Shown here: piece by piece, positions 17,121-25,615 of the stretch
Numbering within the stretch: the first letter of the stretch is position 1
How the letters are laid out: each line of letters opens with the position of its first letter
Assembly (NCBI GenBank): GCA_963732865.1
Contig: CAVTBC010000003.1
Coordinates: forward strand, 62,001 to 126,000
DNA length: 64,000 nucleotides
Reading direction: 5' to 3'
From: JADLGL01 sp963732865
GTDB lineage: Bacteria > Pseudomonadota > Alphaproteobacteria > Rhizobiales > Kaistiaceae
Made by a program: the position numbers and the translations under genes
The notes under the pieces: model-generated
Seen by the model: the letters and a program-made list of their open reading frames with translations, nothing else
Told to the model about the DNA's origin: nothing
Databases searched by the model: none

Positions 17121-17468
17121 ATGCGGTTTCTATTTCGCATAGTGTTCTGGCTGGCGGTGATCATCCTGCTGTTGCCGTCCGATCCGAATTCGGGTCCGGA
17201 CGCGCCGCGGGTGACATTCATGCAGGCGCTCGATGCCGTGCGCGGCACGATCACCGACCTGTCGCAGTTCTGCACGCGCAATCCGGATCTGTGCGCTACC
17301 GGCGGCGCGGTCGTCGCCGTTGCCGCCGATAAGGCACGCTACGGCATCGAGCAGATTCAGACCTACCTGGCGAACAATGCCGCCGAGACCAACACGCTCA
17401 CGGCGAACGACACGAACGTGCCCTGGCAGGGCACGCCAAGCGGCGCGATGGTGGCCGACGGCCGCTAA
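17121..17468 (+). CDS. DUF5330 family exported protein
   Basis: 115 residues. An N-terminal hydrophobic helix (about 4-18, MRFLFRIVFWLAVIILLLP) acts as signal or anchor, followed by a helical segment with SQFCTRNPDLCATGGAV, whose two cysteines are spaced like those of DUF5330 proteins of Rhizobiales, and an unstructured Asn/Thr-rich tail. The function is unknown. It lies 49 bp upstream of sufE on the same strand; the pairing with sufE is common in the order as I recall it. Confidence 0.83.
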   Translation: MRFLFRIVFWLAVIILLLPSDPNSGPDAPRVTFMQALDAVRGTITDLSQFCTRNPDLCATGGAVVAVAADKARYGIEQIQTYLANNAAETNTLTANDTNVPWQGTPSGAMVADGR

Positions 17469-17517
17469 ACCGGACGCGGCGGTTCAACATCGTGCAAAGC
17501 GTCGCTATATCTCGGCC

Positions 17518-17961
17518 ATGAGCGCCGATAAATCCCACCCAAGCTTCGATCGTATCCGCGACGACTTCGCCTATCTCGACGAGTGGGAAGACCGCTATCG
17601 CTATCTGATCGAACTCGGCCGCCAGCTCGAGCCGCTGCCGGAGGCCGAGCGAACCGACGCCAACAAGGTGCGCGGCTGCGCCAGCCAGGTGTGGCTGTGG
17701 ACGGCAAGGTCGGCCGCCGATCCGGCGCGCTTTCACTTTGTCGGTGACAGCGACGCCCATATCGTGCGTGGGCTCGTGGCGGTGGTGATCGCTCTGTTCG
17801 GCAATCATACGGCGGCCGAAATCGAAGCGATCGATGCGGAAGCAAGTCTGGCTGAGCTGGATCTTGCCGAGCATTTGTCGGCCCAGCGCTCCAACGGCCT
17901 TCGCGCCATGGTCCATCGCATGAAGGCCGATGCGCGCGAGGCGGCCGCTCAGGCCCATTGA
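17518..17961 (+). CDS. sufE: SufE cysteine desulfurase sulfur acceptor
   Basis: 147 residues, full length for SufE. The active-site loop KVRGCASQVWL holds Cys54, which takes persulfide sulfur from SufS for iron-sulfur cluster assembly in the cytoplasm. The DDFAYLDEWEDRYRYLIELG start is typical. The frame is open upstream through the DUF5330 gene in another frame, but the ATG at 17518 gives the family N-terminus. The rest of the suf operon is not in this window. Confidence 0.95.
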   Translation: MSADKSHPSFDRIRDDFAYLDEWEDRYRYLIELGRQLEPLPEAERTDANKVRGCASQVWLWTARSAADPARFHFVGDSDAHIVRGLVAVVIALFGNHTAAEIEAIDAEASLAELDLAEHLSAQRSNGLRAMVHRMKADAREAAAQAH

Positions 17962-17996
17962 AGGACCTATCGAACGGCCGCCTCATCGCATTTTGC

Positions 17997-18425
17997 TTAG
18001 GAAGCTGCGCGTCCGCGACCGCGCTTGCGGCGCTGACCGAGGCCCATCTTCTTGGCGAGGGCCGAGCGTGCGGCAGCGTAGTTCGGGGCAACCATCGGAT
18101 AGTCGGGCGCCAGGCCCCATTTGTCGCGATATTCTTCCGGCGACAAATCGTAATGCGTGCGCAAATGGCGCTTCAGCGATTTGAACTTCTTCCCATCTTC
18201 AAGACAGATGATGTAGTCGGGGAAGACCGAACGCTTGGGATTGACGGCCGGGCGGAGAGGCTCCGGCTCCGGCTCATTCATGCCGGAATGGGTCCGCGCC
18301 AGCGCTTGATGCACTTCCGCGATAAGCGAGGGAAGCTCTGATGCCGCGACTGAATGGTTGCTGACATAGGCGGAAACAATGTCGGCAGTAAGATCAATCA
18401 GGTCGGATGCGACGGTCTCTTCCAT
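17997..18425 (-). CDS. mucR: MucR/Ros-family zinc-finger transcriptional regulator
   Basis: 142 residues. The C-terminal half carries the prokaryotic zinc-finger-like domain: Cys74, Asp77, His87 and His91 (C-x2-D-x9-H-x3-H), followed by YDLSPEEYRDKWGLAPDYPMVAPNY, a hallmark of MucR. The tail is strongly basic (QRRKRGRGR). The second Cys of the Agrobacterium Ros finger is Asp here, a known variant. MucR proteins regulate exopolysaccharide, motility and cell-cycle genes and bind AT-rich sites. The frame opens at 18467 but MEETVASDLI at 18425 is the family start. A perfect inverted repeat lies 51-76 bp upstream. Confidence 0.93.
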   Translation of the reverse strand: MEETVASDLIDLTADIVSAYVSNHSVAASELPSLIAEVHQALARTHSGMNEPEPEPLRPAVNPKRSVFPDYIICLEDGKKFKSLKRHLRTHYDLSPEEYRDKWGLAPDYPMVAPNYAAARSALAKKMGLGQRRKRGRGRAAS

Positions 18426-18761
18426 AGATGTATAACCTCGATTTCGAAGGGGTTTGCCTGGAAACACAGGAGTTCTTGGGCACGTCTGCGATTGTGCCCA
18501 ATTGCGTCCGTCCAGCTTGGGTCAAACGGACATGCGTAAGCCAACTCCGAGTGAATATGCTGTATATGAGGGTACCCCGCGCAATACAAGAGCCGAAGAA
18601 GAATTATCGGCGAACAATTTGTGTACTTGTGCAAGTAACCCCAAACTCATCGGCGGCACGCTAGGGTTATCATTAAAAATGCTTAATGTAGGCGTCGCTT
18701 TACCCGCAACACTAGGCGGCGGAAGGCATTTGGCGAACCACGACGCGGCGGAAGATGAATA
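18426..18761. other. AT-richer intergenic region upstream of mucR
   Basis: 336 bp without a gene, between mucR (its upstream side) and the 3' end of the antiporter operon. The part from about 18545 to 18690 is markedly more AT-rich than the surroundings, with several T-A steps, which is the sort of DNA MucR proteins bind; autoregulation of mucR is known in the family. No coding signal is convincing here. Confidence 0.5.
18476..18501. promoter_or_regulatory. Perfect inverted repeat in the mucR leader
   Basis: Arms TTGGGCAC (18476-18483) and GTGCCCAA (18494-18501) pair perfectly across a 10-base spacer. The element sits 51-76 bp upstream of the mucR start, at the place of an operator or a leader hairpin. 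No T-run follows on either strand, so it is unlikely to be an intrinsic terminator. Confidence 0.5.
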
Positions 18762-20444
18762 CTAGAGGTAGTAAATGATGACGTAGGCGCCGAGCAACAA
18801 CGTCGCCCAGAAGGCCATAATCCCTGTCGGCCAACTGCGCGCTAACAGCGCACCCGGCTGCGTCAGCCGGCCGAGACCGGACGACAGCCGGCCGAAGCGA
18901 TTGCGCGCCCTCGTCCAGCCTCTCCATTGTGAAAGACTGCGGAACCAGCGTCCGGCGATGGGGAAGAACTTGCGCCACAGCCAATCGACATCGAGATTGA
19001 TGGTCTCAGTGCGCTTGATGAAGCGAAGCAACAGGAAGAAGGCGAGACTGGAGAACAGCAGCAACTGCAGCTGATAGATGACGTGCGGCACCGTGTAGGG
19101 TGCGAAGTCGGTCGGGAAAGGCAGCAGCGAATAGAACTGTGTCGGAAAGAGGCCGATGCCGATGCAGAACGCCGCCGTGAAGTACATCGCCAGGCGCATC
19201 GCCAATGGCGGTTCTGGCGGACGCAGCCCCAAGTCCTTCTGGAAGAAGATGTACCAGGGCAGCTTGATACCCACGAAAAGAACGCCGGCCGAGCCGGCCG
19301 CGATCAGGTACCAGACGATCTGCAGATGTTCTTCCACCGCACTTTCGGCGATCAGCGACTTTGCCGGGAAGCCTGAGGTGAGCGGAAAGGCGGAGATCGA
19401 CAGAGCGCCGATGATGCACATCGCGGTCGTCACCGGCATGGTGCGGAACAATCCGCCGAGCCGGTTGAACTTGCTGATCCCGGTGACGTAGAGCACCGAC
19501 CCCGCCGACATCAGCAGCAGCGCCTTGTAGAGGATGTGGACGAAGGCATGCGCTGCGGCACCATCGAGCGCGAGGTTCGAGCCGATGCCGATCGCCGTCA
19601 CCATGAAGCCGACCTGATTGATGATCGAATAGGAGAGCTTGCGCCGGGTATCGTTCTCGATGACGGCGTAGATCAGCCCGTAGAAGATCATATAGAGGCC
19701 GAAGAAGATCAGGACGTCGGCACCGGGGAAGCCGCGGAGCAGCGCATAGACCGCCGTCTTGGTCGTGAAGGCGGAGAGGAACACAGTCCCCGACCAAGAG
19801 GCCTTCGGATAGGCGTCGGGGAGCCAAGCCGAGAAGGGAGGCGCGCCGGTGTTGATGAGGAAGCCGCCCAGGATCAGCCAGCGGGCGACGCTGTCCGGCT
19901 CCATTGCGGTGAAGTCCGTCGAGCCGGTCGAAGCGACCTGTCCGGCGATGCCAGCCATCAGCAGCACGCCGCCGAGAAGGTGGATGACGATATAGCGCTG
20001 CGCGGCCGCGCGCGCTGTCGCACCATTGCTGACGATTACCAGCGTCGAAGCGACCGCCATGATCTCCCAGAAGACGAAGACTGTGATGAGATCACCGGCG
20101 AAGACGACACCGATCGAACCGCCGGCGTAGATGAGTGCCGAGCTAAGCTCGAGCACACGCTCCTGCTTCAGGGCGAACAGGCCGCCGGCAAAGGTCATTA
20201 TGGCGAAGACGGTGGCGAAGAGCTGGCTCAGCGCGTCGACGCGGACCGGCGTCAACGACATGCCGAGCCATTCGAGCGACAGGCCGTCGCCCTGCGGCAG
20301 GACCCACACCCAGACGAGCAGCAGGACAGGCGCGGCGAGGATCACCGTCGACCGCGCCGCCCCGCGGAGGAACGGCAAGAGCGCCCCGGCGAGCATCAGC
20401 AGCAGTCCGGGCGGCAGCGACGAGAGGACGTTCGGATCAGTCAT
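18762..20444 (-). CDS. Mrp/NuoL-M-N-like proton-translocating subunit D3
   Basis: 560 residues, about 14-15 membrane helices, PF00361 family. Key residues are visible: the Glu in DLITVFVFWEIMAVAS, the Lys in FTTKTAVYALLRG and the His/Lys segment FVHILYKALLLMSAGS. Unlike the other two D proteins of the operon it has an 87-residue C-terminal tail (INLDVDWLWRKF, then basic amphipathic stretches, then a final helix), reminiscent of the lateral helix plus terminal helix of NuoL or MrpA. It is the last gene of the cluster. It probably contributes one cation/proton channel. Confidence 0.9.
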   Translation of the reverse strand: MTDPNVLSSLPPGLLLMLAGALLPFLRGAARSTVILAAPVLLLVWVWVLPQGDGLSLEWLGMSLTPVRVDALSQLFATVFAIMTFAGGLFALKQERVLELSSALIYAGGSIGVVFAGDLITVFVFWEIMAVASTLVIVSNGATARAAAQRYIVIHLLGGVLLMAGIAGQVASTGSTDFTAMEPDSVARWLILGGFLINTGAPPFSAWLPDAYPKASWSGTVFLSAFTTKTAVYALLRGFPGADVLIFFGLYMIFYGLIYAVIENDTRRKLSYSIINQVGFMVTAIGIGSNLALDGAAAHAFVHILYKALLLMSAGSVLYVTGISKFNRLGGLFRTMPVTTAMCIIGALSISAFPLTSGFPAKSLIAESAVEEHLQIVWYLIAAGSAGVLFVGIKLPWYIFFQKDLGLRPPEPPLAMRLAMYFTAAFCIGIGLFPTQFYSLLPFPTDFAPYTVPHVIYQLQLLLFSSLAFFLLLRFIKRTETINLDVDWLWRKFFPIAGRWFRSLSQWRGWTRARNRFGRLSSGLGRLTQPGALLARSWPTGIMAFWATLLLGAYVIIYYL

Positions 20445-20715
20445 CGTAGTAGCTGTCCGGCCGCTTGATGAAATGGGCGAGGCCCTTGGCGACGATCACC
20501 AAGAGGACGCAACTGGCGAATCCGAACCAGGCGCCGAAGCCGATCGCGCCGTCGAGACCAAACGCGCCATGGTGATCGACGAAGAGGTCGGCGATGACCG
20601 TCACGGCGAGAATGGCGATGCCGACGATCCACATCAGGCGGATCGTGGAGCGGCGGATCAGCCAGTGATCGTGATCCGGCGGCAGAGGTTTGTTAGGCGG
20701 ATTCGGATCGGCCAT
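20437..20715 (-). CDS. Small two-helix membrane protein of the antiporter operon
   Basis: 92 residues from the ATG at 20715, which has GGAGG six bases upstream; a GTG one codon earlier is too close to it. After a polar Pro-rich start (PNPPNKPLPPDHDHW) come two hydrophobic helices at about 26-45 and 56-78 and a conserved-looking tail HFIKRPDSYYDD. It overlaps the genes on both sides, so it is part of the complex operon. It matches no Mrp subunit A-G that I know. Confidence 0.8.
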   Translation of the reverse strand: MADPNPPNKPLPPDHDHWLIRRSTIRLMWIVGIAILAVTVIADLFVDHHGAFGLDGAIGFGAWFGFASCVLLVIVAKGLAHFIKRPDSYYDD

Positions 20716-22187
20716 CACGAGCCTCCAACCAGCTGAGCGAGATCAAGCGGTATGCTTGGAAAGAAGAAGAGCGCGACGGTGCCGAGGGCGGTCGCGCTGA
20801 GCGCCAATACGATCGGCCATGGCGCTTCGCCAAGCGTCATGCTGGGCGACACGCCGTGCCCGGCCTCCGGCGCAGCGAAGAAGGCGCGCCAGACGATCGG
20901 CAGGAAGTAGCTGGCGTTGAGGATCGTCGACAGGACGATGATCCCGACGGCGAACCAGGACTGGGTCTCCATCGCGCCCGACAGCATGAACCATTTCGAC
21001 AGGAAGCCGGCGGTCGGTGGGATGCCGATCATCGAAAATGCAGCAATGGCGAAAGCGCCCATTGTCCAGGGCATGCGTCGGCCAATGCCTCTCAGCTGCC
21101 TGATCTCAGTAGCATGCGCGGCCACATCAACGGAACCGGCGACAAAGAAGAGCGTGATCTTCGAGACGGCGTGGGCAGCGATGTGGAGAGCGGCGCCGGT
21201 TATCGAGAGCGGCACCAGAATCGCCGTTGCCAGCACGACATAGGAAAGCTGGCTAACCGTCGAGTAGGCGAGCATGCGTTTCAGATTGGTCTGCCTTAGC
21301 GCGATGAACGACGCGGTGACGACGGTGAAGCCGGCCACATAGAGCAGCCAGTTCCCGGCGCCGGTCGCCACCAGATTGTCGACGCCGAAGACATAGACCA
21401 CGACCTTCAGGATCGAGAAGACGCCGGCCTTGACGACGGCGACCGCATGCAACAGCGCCGACACCGGCGTCGGCGCGACCATCGCCGCGGGCAGCCAGAA
21501 ATGCACCGGCATCACCGCTGCCTTGGCGATGCCGAAGACGAAGAGCGCCAACAGCGCGCCGAGGACGAGCGTCGATGCCGTGCCCGCAAGGATGCCACCA
21601 GCGGCGAAGTCGAGCGTGCCGGCGAGGTAGAAGGTGATGGCGATGGCGGGCAGGAGCAGGCCGATCGATGTCGACATCAGCGTCAGAAGATATTTGCGGC
21701 CGCCGGCCATTGCCGCCGGCGTCGCCCGGTGCGTCACCAGCGGATAGGTGGCGAGCGTCAGTGTTTCGTAGAACAGGAACAACGTGAAAAGGTTGCCGGA
21801 GAAAGCAATCGCCATCGAGGCAGCGATGGCTACCGCAAACAGCATGAAGAACTGCGTGTGCCGAGGCTCGTGATGCGCACGCATATAGCCGATCGAATAG
21901 ACCGAGTTGGCGAACCACAAGATGCCGGCGACGAAGGCGAACATCGCGCCGAGCGGTTCGACGGCGAAGGCTATATCGAGACCCGGCACGATCGTCGCGA
22001 CCGTGACGCCCGGCCGCGCGCCGTCGATGACTTGCAGCGCCAGAGGGACCACAGTCGCAGCGAGAAGCCCTGCGCCGACGAGCGTGATCGCCTCGCGGAC
22101 ATTCGGCCAGCGATGGGCGAGCGGAATGAGGATCGCCGTCGCCAGCGGGATCAGCATTGCCAGGATGAAGAGGTCGCCCGCGTTCAC
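20715..22187 (-). CDS. Mrp/NuoL-M-N-like proton-translocating subunit D2
   Basis: 490 residues, about 14 helices, PF00361 family. The Glu in FTLFLFYETLTLATYPL, the Lys in the MPVHFWLPAAM region (IAKAAVMP) and PTPVSALLHAVAVVKAG are typical of NuoL/NuoM and MrpA/MrpD. It is closer in character to NuoM or the N-terminal part of MrpA than D1 is, by eye. It overlaps the small membrane protein gene and the D1 gene, so it is expressed in the same transcript. Confidence 0.9.
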   Translation of the reverse strand: MNAGDLFILAMLIPLATAILIPLAHRWPNVREAITLVGAGLLAATVVPLALQVIDGARPGVTVATIVPGLDIAFAVEPLGAMFAFVAGILWFANSVYSIGYMRAHHEPRHTQFFMLFAVAIAASMAIAFSGNLFTLFLFYETLTLATYPLVTHRATPAAMAGGRKYLLTLMSTSIGLLLPAIAITFYLAGTLDFAAGGILAGTASTLVLGALLALFVFGIAKAAVMPVHFWLPAAMVAPTPVSALLHAVAVVKAGVFSILKVVVYVFGVDNLVATGAGNWLLYVAGFTVVTASFIALRQTNLKRMLAYSTVSQLSYVVLATAILVPLSITGAALHIAAHAVSKITLFFVAGSVDVAAHATEIRQLRGIGRRMPWTMGAFAIAAFSMIGIPPTAGFLSKWFMLSGAMETQSWFAVGIIVLSTILNASYFLPIVWRAFFAAPEAGHGVSPSMTLGEAPWPIVLALSATALGTVALFFFPSIPLDLAQLVGGS

Positions 22188-23665
22188 GGCGTCTGGCCCA
22201 GCAATGCGACGGCGGCGTCATGCGCCAGGCCGGCGGTGAGATGCGGATCGAGGCCGAAATAGATGACGGCGCCGGCCAGCAGCCATGCGCCGATCAGCAT
22301 CTCGGGCGGCGCTTCGGTTGCGTTGGCAATGGCGCCTTGCGGCTCGCGGAAGAAGGCGACCTCGACAACACGGCCGACATAGAGAAGGGCAAGCAGGGAC
22401 GAGGCGACGATCAAGAGGCCGAGCCACCACCAGCCCTGTTCGATCGCGCCGCTGACGAGATACCATTTGGAGACGAAGCCCGCCGTGCCGGGAACGCCGA
22501 TGAGGCCGAGGCCGGCGACGACGAAGGCCGCCATGGTCAGCGGCATTTTGCGGCCGATGCCGCCGAGATCCTCAAGCCGCACCTTGCCGGTGCGGAAGAC
22601 GATCGCCGCGACCGCAGCGAACGCCGCCCCCTTGATCATCGCGTGGTTGAGCGTGTGGGCGATGCCGCCGGTGAGCCCGGTGACGCTGGCATAGGAGAGG
22701 CCCAGCGTTATGTAGCCGATCTGGCCAACCGACGAATAAGCGAGCAGCCGTTTGAGGTTGGATTGGAACACGGCGATCAACGAGGCACCGAACATCGCTG
22801 CGACCGACAGCGCCATCAAGATCCAGGTGACCGGCAAGTCATGGAAGACGAAGCCGGCGCCGAACACCGAGTAGAGGTAGCGGATGAGGAGATAGACGGC
22901 GAGCTTGGTGGCCGTGGAGGCCAGGAAGATCGTCGCCACCGACGGCGCATAGGCATAGGCGTTGGGCAGCCACAGATGCAGCGGGAAGAGCGCTAGCTTC
23001 AGGCTGACGCCGACGACGATGAAGGCGAGCCCCACCAGCATCGAGCGCGTGCTCTCGACATCGCCGATCCGCTCGGCGATGAGACCGAGATTGAGCGTGC
23101 CGGTCTGGGTGTAGATGATGCCGACGCCGATGACGTAGAACGTCGCGCCGATCGTTCCCATGATGAGGTATTGGAAGGACGAGAGCAGCGCCCGCCGGTC
23201 CTTGCCGAAGGCGATCAGGGCATAGCTCGACAGCGAGGAGATCTCGAGGAAGACGAAGGCGTTGAAGGCGTCGCCTGTGATCGCGATTCCAAGGAGGCCG
23301 GTCAGCGACAACAGCAGCATTGCATAGAACCAGGCGATGCGGTCGGGCTCGATTTCCTTGGCGACCGAACGCGGCGCCAGCGTTACGACCACCGCCGTGA
23401 TCGACGACACCAGGAGCAGGAACATCGCGGACAGAAGGTCGACGCGATATTCAATGCCGACATCCGGCGCCCAGCCGCCAATATGGTACGAGATCGTACC
23501 GCTGTGCAGCACCAGGAACAGGAGCCTGCCGGCGATCACCGGCCCCGCCCAGGTGACGACGAGCGCGATCAGCCAGGCAAGATTGCGCTGACGGAACAGC
23601 GCAACAAGCAGCGCGCCCAGGAGCGGCAGGACGACCTGGATGATCGGCAATTGCTCGTCGATCAA
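22184..23665 (-). CDS. mrpD: Mrp-type cation/proton antiporter subunit D1 (MrpD/MnhD)
   Basis: 493 residues, about 14 helices. The pattern is that of MrpD: Glu in FNAFVFLEISSLSSYALIAFG, Lys in FLASTATKLAVYLLIRY, and LNHAMIKGAAFAAVAAI. It directly follows mrpC with a 4-bp overlap, which is the standard C-D order, so of the three D-type proteins this is the one to call MrpD. Confidence 0.93.
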   Translation of the reverse strand: MIDEQLPIIQVVLPLLGALLVALFRQRNLAWLIALVVTWAGPVIAGRLLFLVLHSGTISYHIGGWAPDVGIEYRVDLLSAMFLLLVSSITAVVVTLAPRSVAKEIEPDRIAWFYAMLLLSLTGLLGIAITGDAFNAFVFLEISSLSSYALIAFGKDRRALLSSFQYLIMGTIGATFYVIGVGIIYTQTGTLNLGLIAERIGDVESTRSMLVGLAFIVVGVSLKLALFPLHLWLPNAYAYAPSVATIFLASTATKLAVYLLIRYLYSVFGAGFVFHDLPVTWILMALSVAAMFGASLIAVFQSNLKRLLAYSSVGQIGYITLGLSYASVTGLTGGIAHTLNHAMIKGAAFAAVAAIVFRTGKVRLEDLGGIGRKMPLTMAAFVVAGLGLIGVPGTAGFVSKWYLVSGAIEQGWWWLGLLIVASSLLALLYVGRVVEVAFFREPQGAIANATEAPPEMLIGAWLLAGAVIYFGLDPHLTAGLAHDAAVALLGQTP

Positions 23666-24027
23666 TGCGGTTCATCCTGGCTGAAGATTTCGGCTTCTTC
23701 GACCGTGCCGTAGGCTTCGTTGATGCGCACGACGAGCGCCAGGCCGAGCGCCAGCGTGGCGACGCCGACGACGATGGCGGTGAGGATCAGCACATGCGGC
23801 AACGGGTTCGAATAGACTTCGATGCCGTCCTCGATGATCGGCGGGGAACCGCCGAGAATTTTGCCGGCCGAGAGATAGAGCAGATAGACCGAGGTCTGGA
23901 AGATACCGAGGCCGACCAGCTTCTTGATCATGTTGCCGCGGGCGATGACGATGTAGAGCCCGCCGACCATGAGGAAGATCGTGATCCACTGATTGTAGTG
24001 GGCGATGATTTCTTCCCAGCCGCTCAT
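23662..24027 (-). CDS. mrpC: Mrp antiporter subunit C (MnhC/NuoK-like)
   Basis: 121 residues, three helices, NuoK/MrpC fold. GNMIKKLVGLGIFQTSVYLLYLS and PLPHVLILTAIVVGVATLALGLAL are diagnostic. The acidic C-terminal tail is cytoplasmic. It overlaps mrpB upstream and mrpD downstream by 4 bp each. Confidence 0.95.
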   Translation of the reverse strand: MSGWEEIIAHYNQWITIFLMVGGLYIVIARGNMIKKLVGLGIFQTSVYLLYLSAGKILGGSPPIIEDGIEVYSNPLPHVLILTAIVVGVATLALGLALVVRINEAYGTVEEAEIFSQDEPH

Positions 24028-24443
24028 GACCGCCCCCTCCCGGCAAAGGCATAGAACAGCGCCAGCATCGTTGACGCGACGGTGACGAAGACGCCGATCT
24101 CAACCAGGAAGATGCCCCATTCCTGCGCAGCGTGGTGGTCATCGGCGAGCGCGTAATAGTCGAGGAAATTGTGCCCGGCGAAGAGGCCGTAGAGGCCGAC
24201 GCCGAGATAGATGAGGACCCCGATCGGGATCAGCGCTTCGAGCAGCTTCAGCGGCACCAGCCGCTGCGCGGCCTCGATGCCATAGATGAGCGCGTAGAGG
24301 ATAACCGCGGCGGCGACGATGACGCCCGCCTGGAAACCGCCGCCCGGACCATAGTCGCCGAAGAACTGCACATAGAGCGCGAAGAGCAGCACCCAGGGCA
24401 GGATGAACTTGGTGGCGACACGGAGGATGACGTCGAGACGCAT
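24024..24443 (-). CDS. mrpB: Mrp antiporter subunit B (MnhB)
   Basis: 139 residues, four helices, MnhB family: the FGDYGPGGGFQAGVIVAAAVIL motif and the C-terminal ALFYAF stretch are characteristic. It stands 7 bp after the DUF4040 subunit gene. In Bacillus-type Mrp the MrpB-like domain is also found as the end of MrpA; here it is a separate protein. Confidence 0.95.
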   Translation of the reverse strand: MRLDVILRVATKFILPWVLLFALYVQFFGDYGPGGGFQAGVIVAAAVILYALIYGIEAAQRLVPLKLLEALIPIGVLIYLGVGLYGLFAGHNFLDYYALADDHHAAQEWGIFLVEIGVFVTVASTMLALFYAFAGRGRS

Positions 24444-24450
24444 GGCTCGG

Positions 24451-24966
24451 CTACACCCCCGTCGTCTTGCGCCGGCGGCGCAGCAGGATGAGGACGGCGA
24501 TGCCGGCGGTGAAAATCACCGTCGTCTCGCCGAGCGTGTCGAAGCCGCGGTAGCTGGCGAGAACGGCGGTGACGGCGTTGGGGACGCCGGTCTCCGGCTC
24601 GACGCGGGCGAGGTAGTCGGGGCCCAGCGTATTGACGACGTTAGCCGCCTCACCAAAGGGCGGCAGATCGAGCGTGCCGATGACCAGCGCGACCGCCGTG
24701 ACGCCCGCGACGAAAAGCGGGATGAGCACATTGCGGCCCGGCTTCACCTCGCGCGACTGCGTGAGATAGAGCGCGCCCAGGAGCAGCACCGTCGAGATAC
24801 CGGCGCCGACGGCGGCCTCGGTCATGGCGACGTCGACCGCATCGAGCACAACCATCACCGTCGCGATGATGAAGCTGTAGATCGACGTCAGGACGACGAC
24901 GCCGAACAGCTTCCGCGACAGCGCGATGCCGATCATCGTCGCCGCCAACAGCGTCAGCAGCACCAT
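24451..24966 (-). CDS. DUF4040/MbhD-E-like subunit, equivalent to the C-terminal part of MrpA
   Basis: 171 residues, about five helices. LSRKLFGVVVLTSIYSFI and VDVAMTEAAVGAGISTVLLLGALYL match DUF4040 (MbhD; NuoJ-like), and GPDYLARVEPETGVPNAVTAVLASYRGFDTLGETTVIF matches MbhE. Together they correspond to the C-terminal module of MrpA, while the large NuoL-like part of MrpA is missing. The ATG at 24966 has no ribosome binding site nearby; a GGGAGGG site sits just upstream of an in-frame GTC-ATA at 24987-24982, suggesting a start six or seven codons earlier at a non-standard codon. Confidence 0.88.
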   Translation of the reverse strand: MVLLTLLAATMIGIALSRKLFGVVVLTSIYSFIIATVMVVLDAVDVAMTEAAVGAGISTVLLLGALYLTQSREVKPGRNVLIPLFVAGVTAVALVIGTLDLPPFGEAANVVNTLGPDYLARVEPETGVPNAVTAVLASYRGFDTLGETTVIFTAGIAVLILLRRRRKTTGV

Positions 24967-24980
24967 GTTGGTCGCGGCTT

Positions 24981-25331
24981 CTATGACGTGCCCTCCCCGC
25001 CCTGTGCAGCGTCGGCGCCCTTGGCGAGCACCGGCTTCTCGCCCGCCTGCAAGGCGGCGCGGGCGATCGCGTGCGAAGCAACCGGCCCCATGAACCAGAG
25101 GAACAACAGCAAGAAGATCAGCTTCACCGTCACCAGCGAGAAGCCCGCCACGACCATCATGCCCAGCAGCATCAGGCCGGCGCCGAAGGTGTCGCCCACC
25201 GAACTGGCATGCTGACGGGTGAAGACATCCGGCATGCGGTTGAGGCCGACCGCCGAGACGATGACGAAGAAGCCGCCGGCCACGATCAGCGCCCAGGCAA
25301 TGACGGTGCGTGCAATGTCGAGGTCACCCAT
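24981..25331 (-). CDS. mrpG: Mrp antiporter subunit G (MnhG)
   Basis: 116 residues, three helices, MnhG/PhaG family: GLNRMPDVFTRQHASSVGDTFGAGLML is the signature. The cytoplasmic tail ends in GGEGTS. It lies 2 bp downstream of mrpF. Confidence 0.95.
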   Translation of the reverse strand: MGDLDIARTVIAWALIVAGGFFVIVSAVGLNRMPDVFTRQHASSVGDTFGAGLMLLGMMVVAGFSLVTVKLIFLLLFLWFMGPVASHAIARAALQAGEKPVLAKGADAAQGGEGTS

Positions 25332-25333
25332 CG

Positions 25334-25615
25334 CTACGTCTCTTCCTCCTCACCACCGGAATGGCCGAGGGAGCCGTAGCGCCAGAACTTCAACACGGCG
25401 AAGGTACCGACGGCGTTGAGCAGCGCGTAGAGGAGCGCGATGTCGAGAAATTCCGGGCGGTCGATGAAGAAGCCATAGAGCGCCAGGAGGAGGATCACCG
25501 CCGTCGCCACCGCGTTCGAGGCGACGAGGCGGTCGAAGGTGGAGGGGCCACGCAGGGCGCGGACGATCATAAGCGTCAGGGCAACGAGGACGGCGGCAAT
25601 GCCGGCGACAAACAT
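25334..25615 (-). CDS. mrpF: Mrp antiporter subunit F (MnhF)
   Basis: 93 residues, three helices, MnhF/PhaF family: RALRGPSTFDRLVASNAVAT followed by EFLDIALLYALLNAVGTFAVLKF, where the Asp residues in FDR and LDIA are conserved. The acidic tail is cytoplasmic. The start codon shares one base with the mrpE stop (TGATG). Confidence 0.95.
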   Translation of the reverse strand: MFVAGIAAVLVALTLMIVRALRGPSTFDRLVASNAVATAVILLLALYGFFIDRPEFLDIALLYALLNAVGTFAVLKFWRYGSLGHSGGEEEET

